From the NCBI GenBank assembly GCA_021234155.1, contig JAJEKV010000036.1:5340209-5404208 (forward strand): a stretch of DNA of 64,000 bases, given 5' to 3'. Source of the DNA: Isoetes taiwanensis. Taxonomy: Eukaryota > Streptophyta > Lycopodiopsida > Isoetales > Isoetaceae. Shown in pieces: positions 44,837 through 55,639 of this stretch. The notes beneath the pieces are model-generated. The model did no database searches. It had not been told where the DNA came from and saw only the letters and a list, made by a program, of their open reading frames with translations. The translations under genes and the position numbers were made by a program. Each line of letters opens with the position of its first letter. Position 1 is the first letter of the stretch.

Positions 44837-45560
44837 CTATCTTGTGTACTTATTAGTCTTTACACAAGGTAGGTGCAGTTCTTCCACCAACTTCGAAGAG
44901 ATAAACATGTCAGAAGAGCCACAATCCAATAACACAACTATGTTTCGGCCCATGATTCTGCCCAAGAATCTAATCACCCGTCCAGCAAACATGTCCATGA
45001 TATCCTTGCTTGCGGGCTTGTCCAGTTCACACAGCTCTTCCATGGCAATGGCTGAAACCGTCTTAGATTTCAATACTTCTTCAGCCTTTTTAGTCACGTT
45101 TGCTTTCATGTTATCAGCTTTCTTGTTCTGTGGCTGAGAGCATTCACGACTAATATGGCCAGGCTCTCTACACCTATAGCAGAAAATCCCCTTCTTGGGA
45201 CCACCCGACTTAGAGTCCGCCTTATGCTTCTTGGACTCTCCACCTGCAGACTTAGGCTTAGGCTGCTCAAACTTTTCAGACTTCTTCTTCTTGAAAAACC
45301 TGTTTTTCTTCTTCGAGAACTTCCGGGACGCCCTCTTGAAGGACTCGTCCTCTTCCCCAAGCTGACGAGCCAACATCCTTGCCCTCTCAAAATCCTCAGG
45401 CCTCAACCCGATTATCTGCTTCTTGAGAGCAACACGGGATAGACCACCTAGGAAGAAATCAATCTGCCGAGCCTCAAGGCTGTATTCGACACTCAGACTG
45501 CCATGAGAACTATATTGGAAATCCTTGCTGGCACGGATGGTGTTTGGGGTCTGGGTTCGG
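44837..45560 (-). pseudogene. gypsy gag C-terminus, zinc knuckle and protease
   Basis: The frame carries LRPEDFERARMLARQLGEED, a lysine-rich stretch, the knuckle CYRCREPGHISREC and then the protease core NIVVLLDCGSSDMFISSKLV. The active-site triplet reads D-C-G where D-S/T-G is usual, which would impair catalysis. Upstream of 45406, in a different frame, are SLSVEYSLEARQIDFFLGG and LSRVALKKQIIG, belonging to the capsid end. Confidence 0.82.
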
Positions 45561-45594
45561 GAACTCCTGCAAGACAGCCCTCTGTGAGGACCCT

Positions 45595-46127
45595 TGGATC
45601 AAACAGGAGAATCTAGTAGCTGTGTCACGTGGGATTTGCAAAAGAATAAAAGAAAGGAAAGAGAGAGAATACAAGAGAAAGGACAAATGAGAACACAATG
45701 ATGAGAACAGAACTCCTTGATATCAATGAGAATACATAAGCTCTCGTAATCGAGAGAATAATAGAAATGAGACAAGAACCAAAACTCCTCTAGCCTTCGA
45801 ATGCTAGCTCTACTCATATATATAGTACAATGGTCTTTGGCCCAATATCGATACTCTGTCAGATCTTGGTGCCGACTCCTGGAAGGAGGCCTGATTTGCA
45901 GGAATGTTGGCGGTGCCTCTTGAGGTGCCTAAAATCACGCTGACGCTAACGGCCCGTCACTTGTCCATTCTCTACCTCTTCTTTGGCGTGGGCATGGCCT
46001 TCTTCGTGGCCTTCTGCGTGGCCTTCTGTTGGGCTTTTGACGACTGACCTGGTCCTTTGGATCCTTGTTCTTGACCTGGTCTGAAGTGTGCATGAATAGT
46101 CCTGTACCAGGATGTACAGGACTAACA
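45595..46127 (-). repeat. LTR (minus orientation)
   Basis: On the minus strand the sequence begins TGTTAGTCCTGTACATCC directly after the purine run GGTGGGGGGAG. It has a TACTATATATATGAG promoter-like word at about 45815-45830 and fades near 45595, close to where the minus-strand gypsy gag begins. The upstream half is shared with 35777-36010 in opposite orientation. The 3' border is approximate because neither a clear CA end nor a primer binding site was recognised. Confidence 0.7.
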
Positions 46128-46138
46128 CTCCCCCCACC
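46128..46138 (-). other. polypurine tract preceding the LTR
   Basis: GGTGGGGGGAG on the minus strand lies immediately before TGTTAGTC. This is the position of the plus-strand primer of an LTR retrotransposon and marks the region 46139-47654 as element-internal. Confidence 0.65.
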
Positions 46139-47643
46139 AAACGACACTCAGAGAGGAGAAAAAGGGGAAGAGTTTCTGGTGGTGGAAATCCAACAACCTG
46201 AAATTCATCCTGCCGTGTATGAGGACGGGTGCCAGAATGATAGTTGGTAATGAGGTCTTGTCGTGCCGTAAGGGCTTCCGGAGTGTTGAGACCAATGGCG
46301 GGAAGAGCGTCAATGAGAAACCTTGAGCGCACCATCTCTTCAAGAGCACGGCGTGCTTCAGCAGGAACAAACTGGCATTCCATAAGAAGGCAGGTCTGAA
46401 GGCCGAAGGCGGGTTGCAATAATAAATAGGACGCTGGCGGGCCAGAGAACTCAATAGAAGGCACTTTAAAGAAGCACAAAAGCCTGCTTGTCTGTAAACA
46501 GATGGATCCAGGGAGGTGGCAGCACGCTCCAAAAAGAGATCAAGGCCGGAGATAGCCTGAGTGGGCATCTGCCAACCGCGCTCATTGGGGATGTAGATCC
46601 AATTTTCAGTGTGGTCCAAGGTAGCGCCATTCTCCCAATTAGAGCGACGAACAAAACGTGGATCCCATCGAAGATTAGTGGAGATTTGAGCAGGAGTCCA
46701 GTCAGCGTGGCCTTCCATGACGTTAGTCCAAAAGGGAAGACGCCAATCCGCGGTGAGGTATCTGGGCCACGGGGGTGCACCCAAGGAAGCATATGAAGAT
46801 TGAGCAATACCTGTTGGCGTGGGCTGCTGGGCCTGCTCCCTAAATTCGCGAACAAGGTTTGCATCAAGAGCACGGCACCACTGATCCCAATCAGAGCATG
46901 AGAGCATGGTATAAACTGGAGGATTAACCCAATCGTCTTACTGTCCAGAAAGGCACGCGGGGTGTTGTAGCCACCAAGGTGCTGCAGGTAAATTTGTGCA
47001 AATGGAAGATCCTCATGCAGGATGAGCTAAATTCTTTCGTACCTGTTCCAGCGTCTCGGCTTGCAGAGGTAGGTGATGAGCAAGCTCAGGCATGTACTCC
47101 ATGGTGAGAGTGGTGGCTTGAGCAGGATCCTGTAGATACAGATTGTTCTATAATAACAGCCAATGAGCATGAGGGTTGCCGTAAAAAATCCGATGGGCGT
47201 CATCTAAGAATTTATCCTGTGTATCAGCCAGATAGAAATCATGAAAAATATATGCCATCGGCTGAACAACACGGAAGATGACAAAATCGGGATCCGCACA
47301 GTGGAGTTGATCAAAGACTAATAGGGCACAGAGTAAGCCTTTGTCTTCAATGGAAAGGTCCGGCCAGATCCTGAGAAAATCCGCGCTGCCCAGGGGCTCA
47401 GCAAGATTGCCGTTTGCCGAATACCACTTGAGAAGAAAGAGATGGCTTCGGGCTACCACATAATCCAGATAGCCTGGAAAGTGTAAAAAAATCCTTAGGA
47501 ATGCATGGCCCCTGATACAGACTGTCATATGGCTTGTCCAACTCTCTGTGAATGTTTTGAACAGCACAATTAAGTAGTATCTTGTACAGCGTCCAGCGTT
47601 GATGGTCGTCCAGGGGAAGTATATTTGAACTAGAAGCAGCCAT
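46139..47643 (-). pseudogene. unrecognised broken gene upstream of the polypurine tract
   Basis: I do not recognise this protein. It can be followed from ATG at 47641-47643 (MAASSSNILPLDDHQRWTLY). A shift in an A7/T7 run near 47485 leads into YLDYVVARSHLFLLKWYSAN and FVIFRVVQPMAYIFHDFYLA. A stop lies at 47148, with others near 46995 and 46940. The reading resumes as DWVNPPVYTMLSCSDWDQWC and NWIYIPNERGWQMPTQAISG, then shifts near 46475 to AEARRALEEMVRSRFLIDAL and PEALTARQDLITNY. About 500 codons are tryptophan-rich, without zinc knuckle, protease or RT motifs. It could be a gag of an unknown lineage, an extra retrotransposon ORF or a captured host gene. Confidence 0.5.
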
Positions 47644-47732
47644 GTGTAATGCACTAGAACGAGAGAAATTAACTAATTAGCAAATGATATTCCTCTCCCC
47701 AGAAAACGATTCTAAAAAAACAAAATTCAAAA

Positions 47733-47903
47733 CGCGCCAGGCGTGTTTACTATAGTGTTTTTTTCACACAACTACTTCACACGCGCCTAGCGCAATTTGT
47801 ATAAAGCAGTATGAAATAGAAAGGCCAAACTGGAAACGCGCCTGGCGCGATTTGATTAACCTAGTGGGAAATAGGAAGCCAAACTAGAAATGCGCCAAGC
47901 GCG
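47733..47903. repeat. four GCGCC/GGCGC palindromic sites, ~50 bp apart
   Basis: CGCGCCAGGCG (47733), CGCGCCTAGCGC (47782), CGCGCCTGGCGCG (47837) and GCGCCAAGCGCG (47892) recur at spacings of 49-55 bases. They are embedded in otherwise AT-rich DNA with related words such as AGAAAGGCCAAACTGGAA and AGGAAGCCAAACTAGAA. They lie 90-260 bases upstream of the ATG at 47643 on the minus strand. A binding-site cluster is possible; simple minisatellite remnants are the alternative. Confidence 0.7.
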
Positions 47904-47959
47904 GTTTCGCCCATTCTAATATATCATTCTATAGAATTAAAATATGCATAAAAAAAACA

Positions 47960-48550
47960 TATCTACTTACGGTGAGAAACGAAATGCGAGAATGCAGTGC
48001 GAGGCTACGGAATAATGAAGCCGCGAATATGAAGGCGTGAGAATAGAATAAGAGCCGATGAAAATAGATTATGAAGCCAGTGGAATAGATAGAGCAAATC
48101 TAAGAGCAGATAGAGCAGAATAAGAACTCATAGAGCATTATTTAGTTTAGTTCATTATTTAGTTCATTATTTAGTTCATTGTTTTAGTTCATTGCTTAGA
48201 ACTCCTTGTTTAGTTAAGTATTTACTTCATTGTTTATCCTTATTTAGTTCATTATTTAGAGCAGATAGAAGAAGAGCTAGTGAAATAGAATAAGAGCAGA
48301 TACAGCAAAATCATATAAGCAAGATCATAGAACAGATAGATCATAGAGCAAGATCATATAGGCAAGATCATAGAGCAAGATCATATAAGCAATAGAACAT
48401 GTTTATAAGCAATGGTGCTAGGGCAGTATAGGACTGATGCATCTAAATGTCTAAGCCAGTAAGCACCCCCCTTGATTAACCCTGAAGCTCATATAACAGA
48501 TAAAGAACAGATAAAGCAGATAGAACAGAACTTTCAAATACTAAAATAAA
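47960..48550. repeat. low-complexity AT-rich repeats
   Basis: Loose repeats of GAGCAGATAGA/ATAAGAGCAGATAG and TTAGTTCATTATTTAGTTCA (about 48135-48260) and of AAGATCATAGAGCA (about 48310-48390). No gene is seen. Confidence 0.6.
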
Positions 48551-48639
48551 AACAAGAATAAGATAACAGACTTTAAGTAAAGAACAGGAAATACTAACCT
48601 ATTTGTGTTCTGTACCCGAGATTTGAGCCTTTGCCTTTG

Positions 48640-49170
48640 AGCCGAAACCAAAAATCGAGAACAAAACTTGATTTGAGCCGAGAAGAAGCCAATAGCAGAT
48701 GATTTGAGCCAATAGAAGCCGAGAAGAAGCAATATCAGATAATTTGGAAACCGAGAAGCCGAGAACCTTTAAGCCAAAACCAAAAAACCAGAAAACTTTG
48801 TTATTCCTAAAACTTTAAGCCTAAAAACCAAAAAAGCCAGAGAGATTTTGAAACCTTAGAGCCGAAAGCTTTGTAGAAACCTTTGAGCCGAAAAGCAGTA
48901 GATTGTAGAAGCCGAAAAGCCAGAAAAGCCAGAAAAGTAGATAGCAGAGAGCCGGAAAGCTTGTAGAAGAGCCGAAAAGCTTGTAGAGGAGCCGAAATGC
49001 TTTAGGAGCCGAAAAGCTCGAAAGCGCCGAGAAGCTCGAAAGTGCACCAGCAGAGAGCCGAGATTGTAGATTGTAGAGAGCCGAGATTGTAGATTGTAGC
49101 GCACCAGCAGTTCAAAAAGCACATCAGAGGTTCGAAAGCGCACCAGCAGTTCGAAAGAGAGACAGAAAAT
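48640..49170. repeat. GAGCCGAAAAGC-type degenerate repeats
   Basis: Words of the type GAGCCGAAAAGCTTGTAGA and GAGAGCCGAGATTGTAGATT recur in irregular order, as do CGCACCAGCAGTTCGAAAG words at 49040-49160. The pattern looks like local slippage and duplication. Frames on the minus strand here are compositional (Phe/Ser/Leu) and are not annotated. Confidence 0.65.
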
Positions 49171-49244
49171 TTGGAAAAGGATTGTAAACTGAAATTAATA
49201 ACTACTTTAAAAATTTCGTACCGCGCCATAATAATTGCCGCGAA

Positions 49245-49700
49245 AATTTATTACAAGGGGTTAAGGTTATAAGTTATAAGAAATTTTAAGGTAATATTTA
49301 AAGGTTATAAGTTAATAGTTAAGGTTTTAAATTTAAGAGTTTATGAATTAGAATTTAGAAGTTTTAAGTTTTAGAAGTTCTAAGGTTATATTTATTTAAG
49401 GTTAGAAGTTTTAACCTTAAAACTTCTAACCTTAAAAGTTGTAAACTTACTTCTTCTAACCTTAACTTTTAACCTATAATAACCTGCTAACCTTAAAACT
49501 TCTAACCTATAATAACCTATAATTAACTTCTAACCTAAAAACTGCTAACCTATAATAACCTTAAAAGTTGTTTCTAAGGTTACAACATTTAAGGTTATTA
49601 TAGGTTAGTATATTATAGGTTAACTTATTAAAATTATAGATTAACTTATTATAGGCTATTAAGGTTATTATTGAGTTAAGCTTTCATTTAAGAACCTTTC
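49245..49700. repeat. AAGGTTATA-type repeats in opposing orientation
   Basis: The first half (49255-49400) repeats AAGGTTATAAGTTATA-like words. The second half (49400-49570) repeats the complementary TTCTAACCTTAAAAC/TATAATAACC words, and the last part returns to AAGGTTATTATAGG. The stretch can fold into alternative stems. No gene is seen. Confidence 0.65.
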
Positions 49701-49777
49701 ATTTAAGAACATGTTAGGGAGATGTTATTTGGATATGCTAACTTACTATATGTTTTTATGCATTTTAGGTCAATGGC

Positions 49778-52700
49778 ATGCAAAATGCTAAATCCCCCAA
49801 GGCCCCCAATGATGCTGATCAAGGCAAGGAAAAATCCCCAACTAATGAAGATGACAAAGATGATGGCAAAGGAAAGGAAAAGACCAGAAATGAAAAGGAT
49901 GATGCCAGAGGAAAGGAAATTGTACTTTATACTCGGGTCGATTGGAAAAACAAAAAGGTCAAGATCCTGCATGCATGCAACAGAGAGGCAGTAGGAGAAG
50001 GGATTATTGTTCTAGCAGATCCTATCAATGCAGTGAATGATGAAAGATTAGGGGAGGACAGGTTACGTGTGGCAATCTCAAAATTATATGACAATTGAAA
50101 GGAAAAGGGTTCAGGCAAACACGAATGCCTTGCTTGTGTGAAGCAACTAGAGGTTCCAACTATTGTTGCATGGCCTAGGGACAGTATTCAACTGGAGAGG
50201 AACTACATGTTTCCTATAGATGTAGAACCATTGTCAATAATGTTCACACAGTGTAGCAAGAGGCCACTTCCAACTTTCAAACATGCAAGTCAGATTATGA
50301 TTGTTCTCCTGAAGCCCTGATGAAGGTTAGAGGAAGTGAATGTTGTTGGGCCTCCTGTATTAGAATGTTCACAATAGAGGAGATGGTGGTAGCAAGAGCT
50401 ACATATCAGGAACATAAGTGTGATAGCAGGAGGAATTTCATGTACACCATATTTGGCTATGCAATTCAGGATGAAAGATCAAAGAAGAAAAGATTCTCAT
50501 TGAATGGAAAGTGGATATGTTCAAAAGCATGGATGGCTATACATGGAATTCCAACCGCTTCTTGGCACAACTGGCAAAAGAGGCATGAAAATGGTAGTAA
50601 AATTGCATTGCATGGAAACACTGGCCTGGTAAGGCCTACCTCAAGAACTATAGCTGCAAAGGAAATATTTGAAAAATATGTGGATTTCAATGCAGAAAAC
50701 ATGCCACATAAGAGTAAGAAGGATGAACAGGGTAGAGTTATTGTTGAAAAGAGATTGCCATCCCATTGTACCCAGAAGAGCATATTAAAGGAAATAAATG
50801 CATTGCTTCGGGAACTTGGAGTGCCTCTATATCCCAGCCCAGTTTTAGTAGGCTATGGAATAAGCATTTCAAGCATGTGACCAGTGTAGTACCGTACTTC
50901 CCGCATCCGTGCGTGTATAGAATGCGTATGCAACGTCATGCGACGGTAACGTCACGATGGCGGTTTAACGCATGCACGCGTGCGTCAAAAGTTGTTGTTT
51001 AAAATGCACGCGTGCGCATGCGTGCGGTACCATAAAATACGCGACGATGCGACGTTAACCCGAAAAATTATTTTTTTTTGAAAAGTACTTATGTACCGGT
51101 ACCTATAAAGCACGTGCCGTGCACTGCATGCCGTACTTATAAAGCACGTCTTCGCACGCCGTAACGTAAAACAACAAACCAAAAAAAAAAAATCTTATTT
51201 GATGCACAAAATGAATAAGTACGTACGGTACGTATGGGTACGGTACGTTAAGTATGGAAAACGTAACGTACGCGTACTTAACCTACACTGCATGTGACCA
51301 TAGCAACTTCAAACAACTTTGCCAAGCGCAATTTATGTGCTAAGCTGAAGGAGACACTAGATAAGACTGTGCAACCAAGTCTAAGGGCAAAGATAAGGGA
51401 ACATATGAAGGACCATATGACAGATCAACTATCATGTAGATCAACTTATTGGATGTGGAGGACCTTAACCTAATAACTATCTATGTATTATACATGATAA
51501 AATGGACCAACAGAAGACTTGTCTTCCACAATTCAAGTACATTCCTAAGTCATGTGGAAGATCATACCCTTTGCGATTTCAATGATAAAGCAATATTGCA
51601 TGGGCGGTCCTCGGACCTACTATGGCCATTTCAGTTTAGAGTTGTGGAGTGATGGTCCAGATTTTCACATTGGGAGTATCATGAGGTGTTTAAGAAACTA
51701 TGAGAAGGGTTACAATGGTCACCTACAGGATCCTACAGCTAGCCAGGCACTACATAGTGCATTGTTGGATGGAACCCCTAATAGTATTGAAAAGTTTAGC
51801 AAGGCAAGGTTTAGGAGGAATGGACCTAATGAACATGTTGGAGCTTCAACATCTCGTGCTAAACCTCGAGATCTGCCCAGAAAGCTCCTCTTGCAACTAG
51901 ATAATTGTCTTTGGTCAAAATAAGAACAGTGGATGTTTTCTTTCTATCCTACTTAACAGTTTGTGGGTATTTTCGAAAAAGAGTCAATTTGGGGTTCCTA
52001 ATGCCCGGACATACTCATGAGGATGTGGATGCATTGTTTGGAAAATATAGTCATGTATTGAGACAATGACAGCTTACCAACTTTCCCGGGCTATTGGAAA
52101 CATTTCATGGATGTACAAATCCATCTCCTATAGGATCTATCATAGAAGAAGTGCCTGATTGGAAGAGTTTTGTGGATGGTTATGCTCTCGACATGGAAGG
52201 TCATTCTAAACCTCTTCAATTCACTTTTTGGGTGAGAGAAGGGATTCCAATCATGCAATGGAAAATGAGACCTTCGAGGAGAAGTGGAGAGGTGGGGCAG
52301 AAATTTGGCAATGTGGATGCAAATGGCAAGCCTATGATACCTCCCCGTCAACCAAAAGCTCTAAAACCAACCTGAAGAAGTCAAGCAATTGGGATTGACT
52401 AAGGATGGCATCAATGACTACATCAAGCATTGGCAAACTAATTGAGATGAGACTAATGCGTGCATTGATAGATTATTGGAAGAAGGTGATCAACTTGTTG
52501 GATGAGGTAGATACATCCTCGGAAGAGCTGAAAGAAGGGTGGTTCCCTAAAAGTAAGTGGAAAACATTAGTGGTGCGACGAAGATGATGGTACCATTAGT
52601 AGCATTGTGAAGGCATATGCTCCTCCTCAATCTGATAAACACTATGTTGGTCCTAAGAAGGATAGGCCAAAATATCTAGGCATGGATTGTTATGAACCTT

Positions 52701-53165
52701 CTACTGACATGGAGTGCCACCAAATTTGTAGTAGTAAAACCAGCAGATCTAGAGACCTATCCAGTGTGGTTGGGATACACTATCTCGGATATTTGCAAAG
52801 AAGAAGGTGATGTTAACTTCAATAAGGTGCGCATGGAATGGTGGTGTCCAGTACATCAGTTGAGTAATGTCACCGATAAAGAAAGATATTCAGATTGTTG
52901 GACAAAGAGGTGGAGAAGAAATTCTAGTGATCCTGATCTTTGGCTAGACATTGAAACCGTATTGTACTCGTGGACTCCAAAAACTATTCCTAGTAAAACA
53001 GCGAGAGTTACAATACCTCAAGATGTAAGGAATAAGGTTCTCATATCCTTGGGCACTCCAGAGGAGGCACCAAGAGAATCTAATAGCCTTAGTAGTACTT
53101 GTAACTATGCAAGCTATAGACTTTGCACGGATACTACTCCCCTTGTTATCCCCTCCCTCCCATAG
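49778..53165 (+). pseudogene. gene with GHTHEDxDxLF motif (DUF7869-like), broken
   Basis: Ordered segments on the plus strand are a charged Lys/Asp-rich start (49778-50098); an N-terminal module with ECCWASCIRMFTIEEMVVAR, FMYTIFGYAIQDERSKKKRF and WICSKAWMAIHGI (50320-50880); and then, after a 407 bp insert, LWNKHFKHVTIATSNNFAKR. Later come LLLQLDNCLWSK (about 51885-51920) and FLMPGHTHEDVDALFGKYSH (51994-52053). The end has IGSIIEEVPDWKSFVDGYAL (52130-52190) and FVVVKPADLETYPVWLGYTI up to 53165. The family, recognised by the QLDN and GHTHEDxD motifs, is widespread in eukaryotes and has no proven function; transposon origin is suspected. Shifts and stops are frequent after 51400. Confidence 0.6.
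50883..51289. mobile_element. 407 bp CpG-rich MITE with 10 bp target duplication
   Basis: The exact direct repeat GCATGTGACC flanks it (50873-50882 and 51290-51299). The ends are AGTGTAG and CTACACT, with weak inverted similarity further in. Removing the insert and one duplication rejoins the host reading frame. The interior is packed with ACGT, GTAC, CGCG and CATGCG words in long alternating purine-pyrimidine runs. A 9-10 bp duplication suits Mutator-like elements. No transposase is present. Confidence 0.88.
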
Positions 53166-55002
53166 TGTAACAGATCAAAAGGAAGAGATGTCGGGCAATT
53201 CGAAGGGGTGAAGCAATCAACATTCTCAACACTCTTCTGGCAATACAATATCGACAAGAGAAGGTGGGAGACGTGGATGGAGTGACACAACAATATCGGA
53301 TCCGGAGCTATCCTTTAACCACCAAGATGAAGAATTCAGCAACGGGAGGATGTTTCTTTTCAACGGCACCATCTTCAAGCTTTTTGGGAAGGGATATAGA
53401 ATTTTAAGTGGCCAACTACGCCATCAAAACCATCAGAAATGGGATATCCTTAATGAAGAAAGTCAACCTCTACATCCAGGAGAAGCAACCCTTCAAGGAG
53501 GTCGAAGTCTCGAGCAACTCGGAAGAACGTTACCTTGCGGAAGCAGGCAAGGGGTGAATGAGCTTCTACCAAGGTCGAGGAGCTAGGATCATATAGTCCA
53601 GTAGGATAAGCTTATGGATGATAGCATCCATAAGGGGATTTGGAGGCATTGCCGGATATTCTTCGTTGAAAGGATTGCCCCAAGATTGGGCTAATCGTCA
53701 AGGATTGGGAAGGAAATACATAGGAGTGACTAAAATTATACACGATTGTTAACAGACATCCAATATATTGAAACCACTTGGTGAGATTGATCACCTCGCT
53801 AAGAAGGAATCATTACTAGGATAATTGTTGACCATGTATAAAGCTAGTACCTCCAAGGAATAATCCAATCAAATGGAAAGAAGTAATCTAACAAGTCCGG
53901 CCAATTTGTTATGATGGCATCAATTCAATTGGTAGGAATATTTCAAGAGAGAAGATAACTACGAAAGGGGGGATCTCTAGAAGGCAAAAATGGAATAATA
54001 CATATAAGGTACATCTAAGATAAGAAGTACATTAATCACAGTCTTTTGAGACAAAAGGAATTGTCGGAATTGTCATGATGACAAAACCTCCCGGATCTAC
54101 TCTAAATAATTTAGTAACCCATCGCTTTATGGATAGAATATGTTAAACATGATGGCTCCACCCATCATGTGAGGCGCTTAGATATGTTTAGATAAGGCTA
54201 ATAAATTAAACGTTTTAAATAAGAAGCATGTAACCTCTTAAGGGGAGAGAATAACTATGATGTTAGGTGCAACATCAATGGAGGGGCTAGGGCGCGTTGA
54301 ATAACGCCATTTGAAGGGGTGCATGATCATTTTCTTTTTGAAGAAAATAGGGTCTCAATCTATGAGTGAACCTACCTGCATCTTAGGGGAAAATCGTCGT
54401 TAAGTTAATCGGCCTCGACATGATAGGCAAGCACCAACCTCGGAATTCATAGAAGCAATGCAACGGCCAGGTCGTCTCCAAGCTAGTCGACGCCGACTTG
54501 ATAGGAAGGTGCACTCTAGCCATAGGAGGCATGTAAGCCAAGGTGGAGAGAGAGCAACCATCTAGTTAATTGTCATAGGATGCATGATAAGAAAAGCCCC
54601 TGCACCAGTAGCCATGACAGGAATTTCGTCATTCCTCACGCCGTCTCGATAACAAGTGTAAGCATTCGAGAAGAGCATAATCAGATCGCCATGATAGGAT
54701 GCATGAAGTCATCGACCATTATGGGAAAGGCATAAATTCCTTACATCGTGATCAATTGCTGGCATTCATACCTAGGAATGAGCATAGTAGCCTAGCTCTT
54801 AGTTAGATTAATCAAGGATGTGGACCCCTTTAAAACCACATTGATCATATAATCTTAAGTATATTATTGTGGGGTGCATTGGGAGCACTCCACATGAGGT
54901 CATGTATTATAACGTTCTAATAGGTCTTCTTGATAATCTAAAGTTTTGTCTTGTGTAGATATATTGGTTGAGATAAGGAAGAGAATAATCACATAAAATG
55001 AT
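53166..55002. other. no gene seen
   Basis: About 1.8 kb with only short random frames. Words such as CATGATAGGATGCATGA and GCCGACTTGATAGGAAGG hint at old repeats between 54400 and 54700, but no family was recognised. Confidence 0.4.
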
Positions 55003-55530
55003 AACTAAACCTTTAGGAGGATGTAATCCCATCCAAGGACACGTAATCAACCTTCAAGGTCCTTGTAAATATAATAAGAAACTATCTTATTTTAAGTATG
55101 GCAACTATAAAGTATATACATATAAGGTTGATACATCACCAATCAAGAGGCGAGCGAGAGTCACGCATTCAACACTTGGATCTGATGATATAAACCCTAG
55201 CTATGTGATTAATAATTGGAATATTTTCTAAATTATAATTATGGTCTCGATAATGGTACGAAGGTATATTTTAAAGGCCTTGAAGTTATCAGAACCGTCA
55301 GTTAAATATAATACTATTGGAAATAATATATCCAATATTACTATAATGTTAACGTGGGAATATTACCTTAAGATAGTTAACTTAACTGCATGCATTAAAG
55401 GAGTCAAGAATCATGCAAGATTCCAGGGTAATGCTTATTTAAGATCTTAACTAAACCGTGGTAAGGATGTAATTCCTTCCAAGGATAGGTGTCAATACGA
55501 CCTTGGTCCTTGTAAAAAAATAAATTAATT
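55003..55530 (+). repeat. pair of diverged direct repeats ~445 bp apart
   Basis: The segment near 55008-55075 (TAACTAAACC, GGATGTAATCCCATCCAAGG, AAGGTCCTTGTAAATA) recurs near 55447-55522 (TAACTAAACC, GGATGTAATTCCTTCCAAGG, TTGGTCCTTGTAAAAA). The spacing suggests either a tandem unit or LTR-type fragments before the integrase remnant that follows. The AT-rich DNA between them has no gene. Confidence 0.55.
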
Positions 55531-55639
55531 TCATGTATACGTAAGTGCATCGTAGGTATATACTTCTAAGGGTAATGCAAACCCCGAGGAAGAGAATAAG
55601 AAGCACATGTTTAATTCTTGTGTGTGATAATTAAAACCA

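Larger units (their letters stand above)
42456..45560 (-). mobile_element. Ty3/gypsy retrotransposon remnant (minus strand)
   Basis: From high to low coordinate: C-terminal gag with zinc knuckle, protease, RT, RNase H and the first half of integrase. The integrase stops abruptly at about 42455, where the plus-strand element's putative LTR begins. The gag start is cut at about 45560 by an LTR. The element is therefore truncated on both sides. Confidence 0.88.

Noticed and set aside
53350-53586. Open frame starting MFLFNGTIFKLFGKGYRILS
   Set aside because: No neighbouring frame, motif or homology supports it; the length is expected by chance.
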